A DNA stretch of 28,899 nt from Zoopage sp. CT-All. Taxonomy: Eukaryota > Zoopagomycota > Zoopagomycetes > Zoopagales > Zoopagaceae. This document shows positions 27,696 to 28,899 of the stretch, piece after piece. The notes beneath the pieces were generated by a model that saw only the letters and a program-made list of their open reading frames with translations, searched no databases and was not told the DNA's origin. The translations under genes were made by a program, and so were the position numbers. The DNA lies in contig QZWS01000080.1 of the NCBI GenBank assembly GCA_004114245.1, positions 1 to 28,899 of the forward strand, read 5' to 3'. Within the stretch, counting starts at the first letter, position 1; each line of letters begins with the position of its first letter.

Positions 27696-28894
27696 CTAGT
27701 GCCACAGTGGAACAGCGCTCGTTAGTTTCATTGCTAGAGCCGCCAGAATCTCGGCAACCTTGTCCGGCTCATCCTCGTGCACATGATGGCTGGCTTGGCT
27801 GACGACGACCAGCTGAAACCTGCCCTGCATCTGCGCAATGGTGAGCGCGGTATCCAGGCGATCCGTGCCGGCGAGAACAAGGAGACGCGCGGTAGGCAGA
27901 CGGATGAATTTGTCCGACAGGCCATGGAACCAGCCTAGGCGTGGCGCTAAGCACATACAATGCAGAGCAGGCACTTACCCTGCCAGTACGGCTGCGTCTT
28001 TGTCAAGTCCATCCGCCGACGCCAGCTAGACTGAGCATCGTCTGCTTCGAACAGCGGTGGGATCGACACACGCGCAGACTCGACATTTCTCACCGTCCTG
28101 GTCTGGACGCTCCACGCGATAGCCTCCGAGACCGAGGGAAAAGCGGACGGCGTGGCAGCAATCACGTCTTTCATGTGGGGCAGCGAATCGACGGCAGTCC
28201 CTTCCACTACATCGATGAGCACGGTGGCAATCGGGCTGGCCAACGCGGGATAGTCGCCTTGGCCAAGCTCGCACACAACAGCGCCGCCCATGCTGTGTCC
28301 AACCAGTATCACATCGACACTGCCGCCATCGGCGCAAAATAGCGGCAGGAAATCCTGCAGTACAGCACGCATGTCGGATGCCAGCGTGTCGAGGGAGAAA
28401 TCGTCCGAGCCGCCAGAGCTCTCGCCTGGTAATTGGATCAGTTGCGCATCCGGTACACTGCAACGCAACGCACCATGTCCACGCGCGTCAAACGTAATCA
28501 CGCCACACAAGGGCATTCTTCTGCGCAACTCGCGCGTCAGCACTGCAAACGACAGGGCGCTGAGTCCGGCGCCATGGTGACAGCAGAACACCACCTGGCG
28601 GCGATTCCCCTCCTCGGACTCGGGTAGCACCCCACCTCCCGCAGTGTAGGCGCGCAGGGAAAGCCCCGTGGAACGTGCGACAGTATGCGAGGCGTCGAAG
28701 AAATCGGTCCATGGAAGCGGAGTGTAGCACTCCTGCCGCGCATTCCTGGGCTGTCGTCGTGGCACATTATCATCAGAAGGCCCGCTATCATCAGTAATCA
28801 CCCCCGTTGCATCCTCTGCGTCGGAATTGGCGTCACTGTCGGGTACCGGAGGCAGCAAACGCGGCAATCGCGACTTGAGCATCTGTCGTCGCAT
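27696..28894 (-). CDS. PPE1: Protein phosphatase 2A methylesterase (PME-1/Ppe1), two exons, 384 aa
   Basis: Serine hydrolase removing the C-terminal methyl ester from the PP2A catalytic subunit, so controlling holoenzyme assembly. Exons 27979-28894 and 27696-27934; intron GTAAGT...CTAG (44 nt). Splicing joins KTQPYWQG to WFHGLSDKF, as in human KYWDGWFRGLS. The length equals the human enzyme (386). Nucleophile S201 lies in VGHSMGG, the acid D228 in VLIDVVEGTA, and H355 in ASHHVHEDEPDKVAE, matching human S156, D181 and H349. The oxyanion region is HHGAGLSALSFAV rather than HGGGHSALSWAV. Also conserved are WSVQTRTVRNVESARVS and LLVLAGTDRLDTALTIAQMQG. The N-terminus (RLPRLLPPVP) resembles the conserved RLP start, so the gene looks complete at the window edge. 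Confidence 0.95.
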
Positions 28895-28899
28895 GCAGT

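Noticed and set aside
1-28899. CRISPR arrays, tRNA or rRNA genes, bacterial operons
   Set aside because: No regularly spaced repeats, no cloverleaf with a GGTTCGA-type T-arm, and no Shine-Dalgarno organisation; gene structure is clearly eukaryotic.

Overview
This window reads as nuclear DNA from a fungus, most likely an early-diverging zoosporic (chytrid-like) lineage. The placement is inference. It rests on fungal-type genes (PKR1, FKS glucan synthase, PAT1, a TREX-2 Thp1/PCID2 protein, two Ran1-like kinases), a Ragulator LAMTOR1 subunit, and a plant-like F-box/PP2 protein. Genes are dense and on both strands. I resolve 18 introns in nine of the genes, all between 43 and 67 bases. Their donors vary, and 13 of 18 end in TAG rather than CAG. 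No prokaryotic, CRISPR, tRNA or rRNA feature was found.

Layout. 1-6046: a segment bounded by a 55-bp inverted repeat (54/55 identical). It holds an orphan secreted protein gene (-), LAMTOR1 (+), a second orphan secreted protein gene (+), and RNA polymerase I subunit RPA12 (+, four exons). No transposase is visible. 6149-9789: TREX-2 Thp1/PCID2 (-) and decapping activator PAT1 (+), head to head, with start codons sharing one CATG. 9945-12404: V-ATPase assembly factor PKR1 (-) and a Ran1-like kinase (+) around a motif-rich divergent promoter. 12588-13715: TFIID/SAGA subunit TAF12 (-). 13716-14984: an AT-rich gene-poor stretch with repeat debris and a diverged copy of the inverted-repeat sequence. 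14985-16473: a second Ran1-like kinase (+). 16631-16894: a small uncertain gene (-). 16967-22116: a five-exon beta-1,3-glucan synthase (+). 22305-24023: cytosolic aspartyl-tRNA synthetase (-), head to head with an F-box/PP2 gene (+, 24123-25142). 25655-27040: an orphan multi-pass membrane protein (-). 27696-28894: PP2A methylesterase (-).

Most genes are single-copy housekeeping functions: Pol I and Pol II transcription, mRNA export, mRNA decay, tRNA charging, TORC1 and PP2A signalling, V-ATPase assembly, and wall synthesis. They do not form one pathway. Divergent pairs separated by 0 to about 560 bases suggest shared bidirectional promoters. The accessory-looking parts are the inverted-repeat segment with its two orphan secreted genes and the AT-rich island before the second kinase. 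All functions come from reading the translations and from memory of the families; no database search was run.
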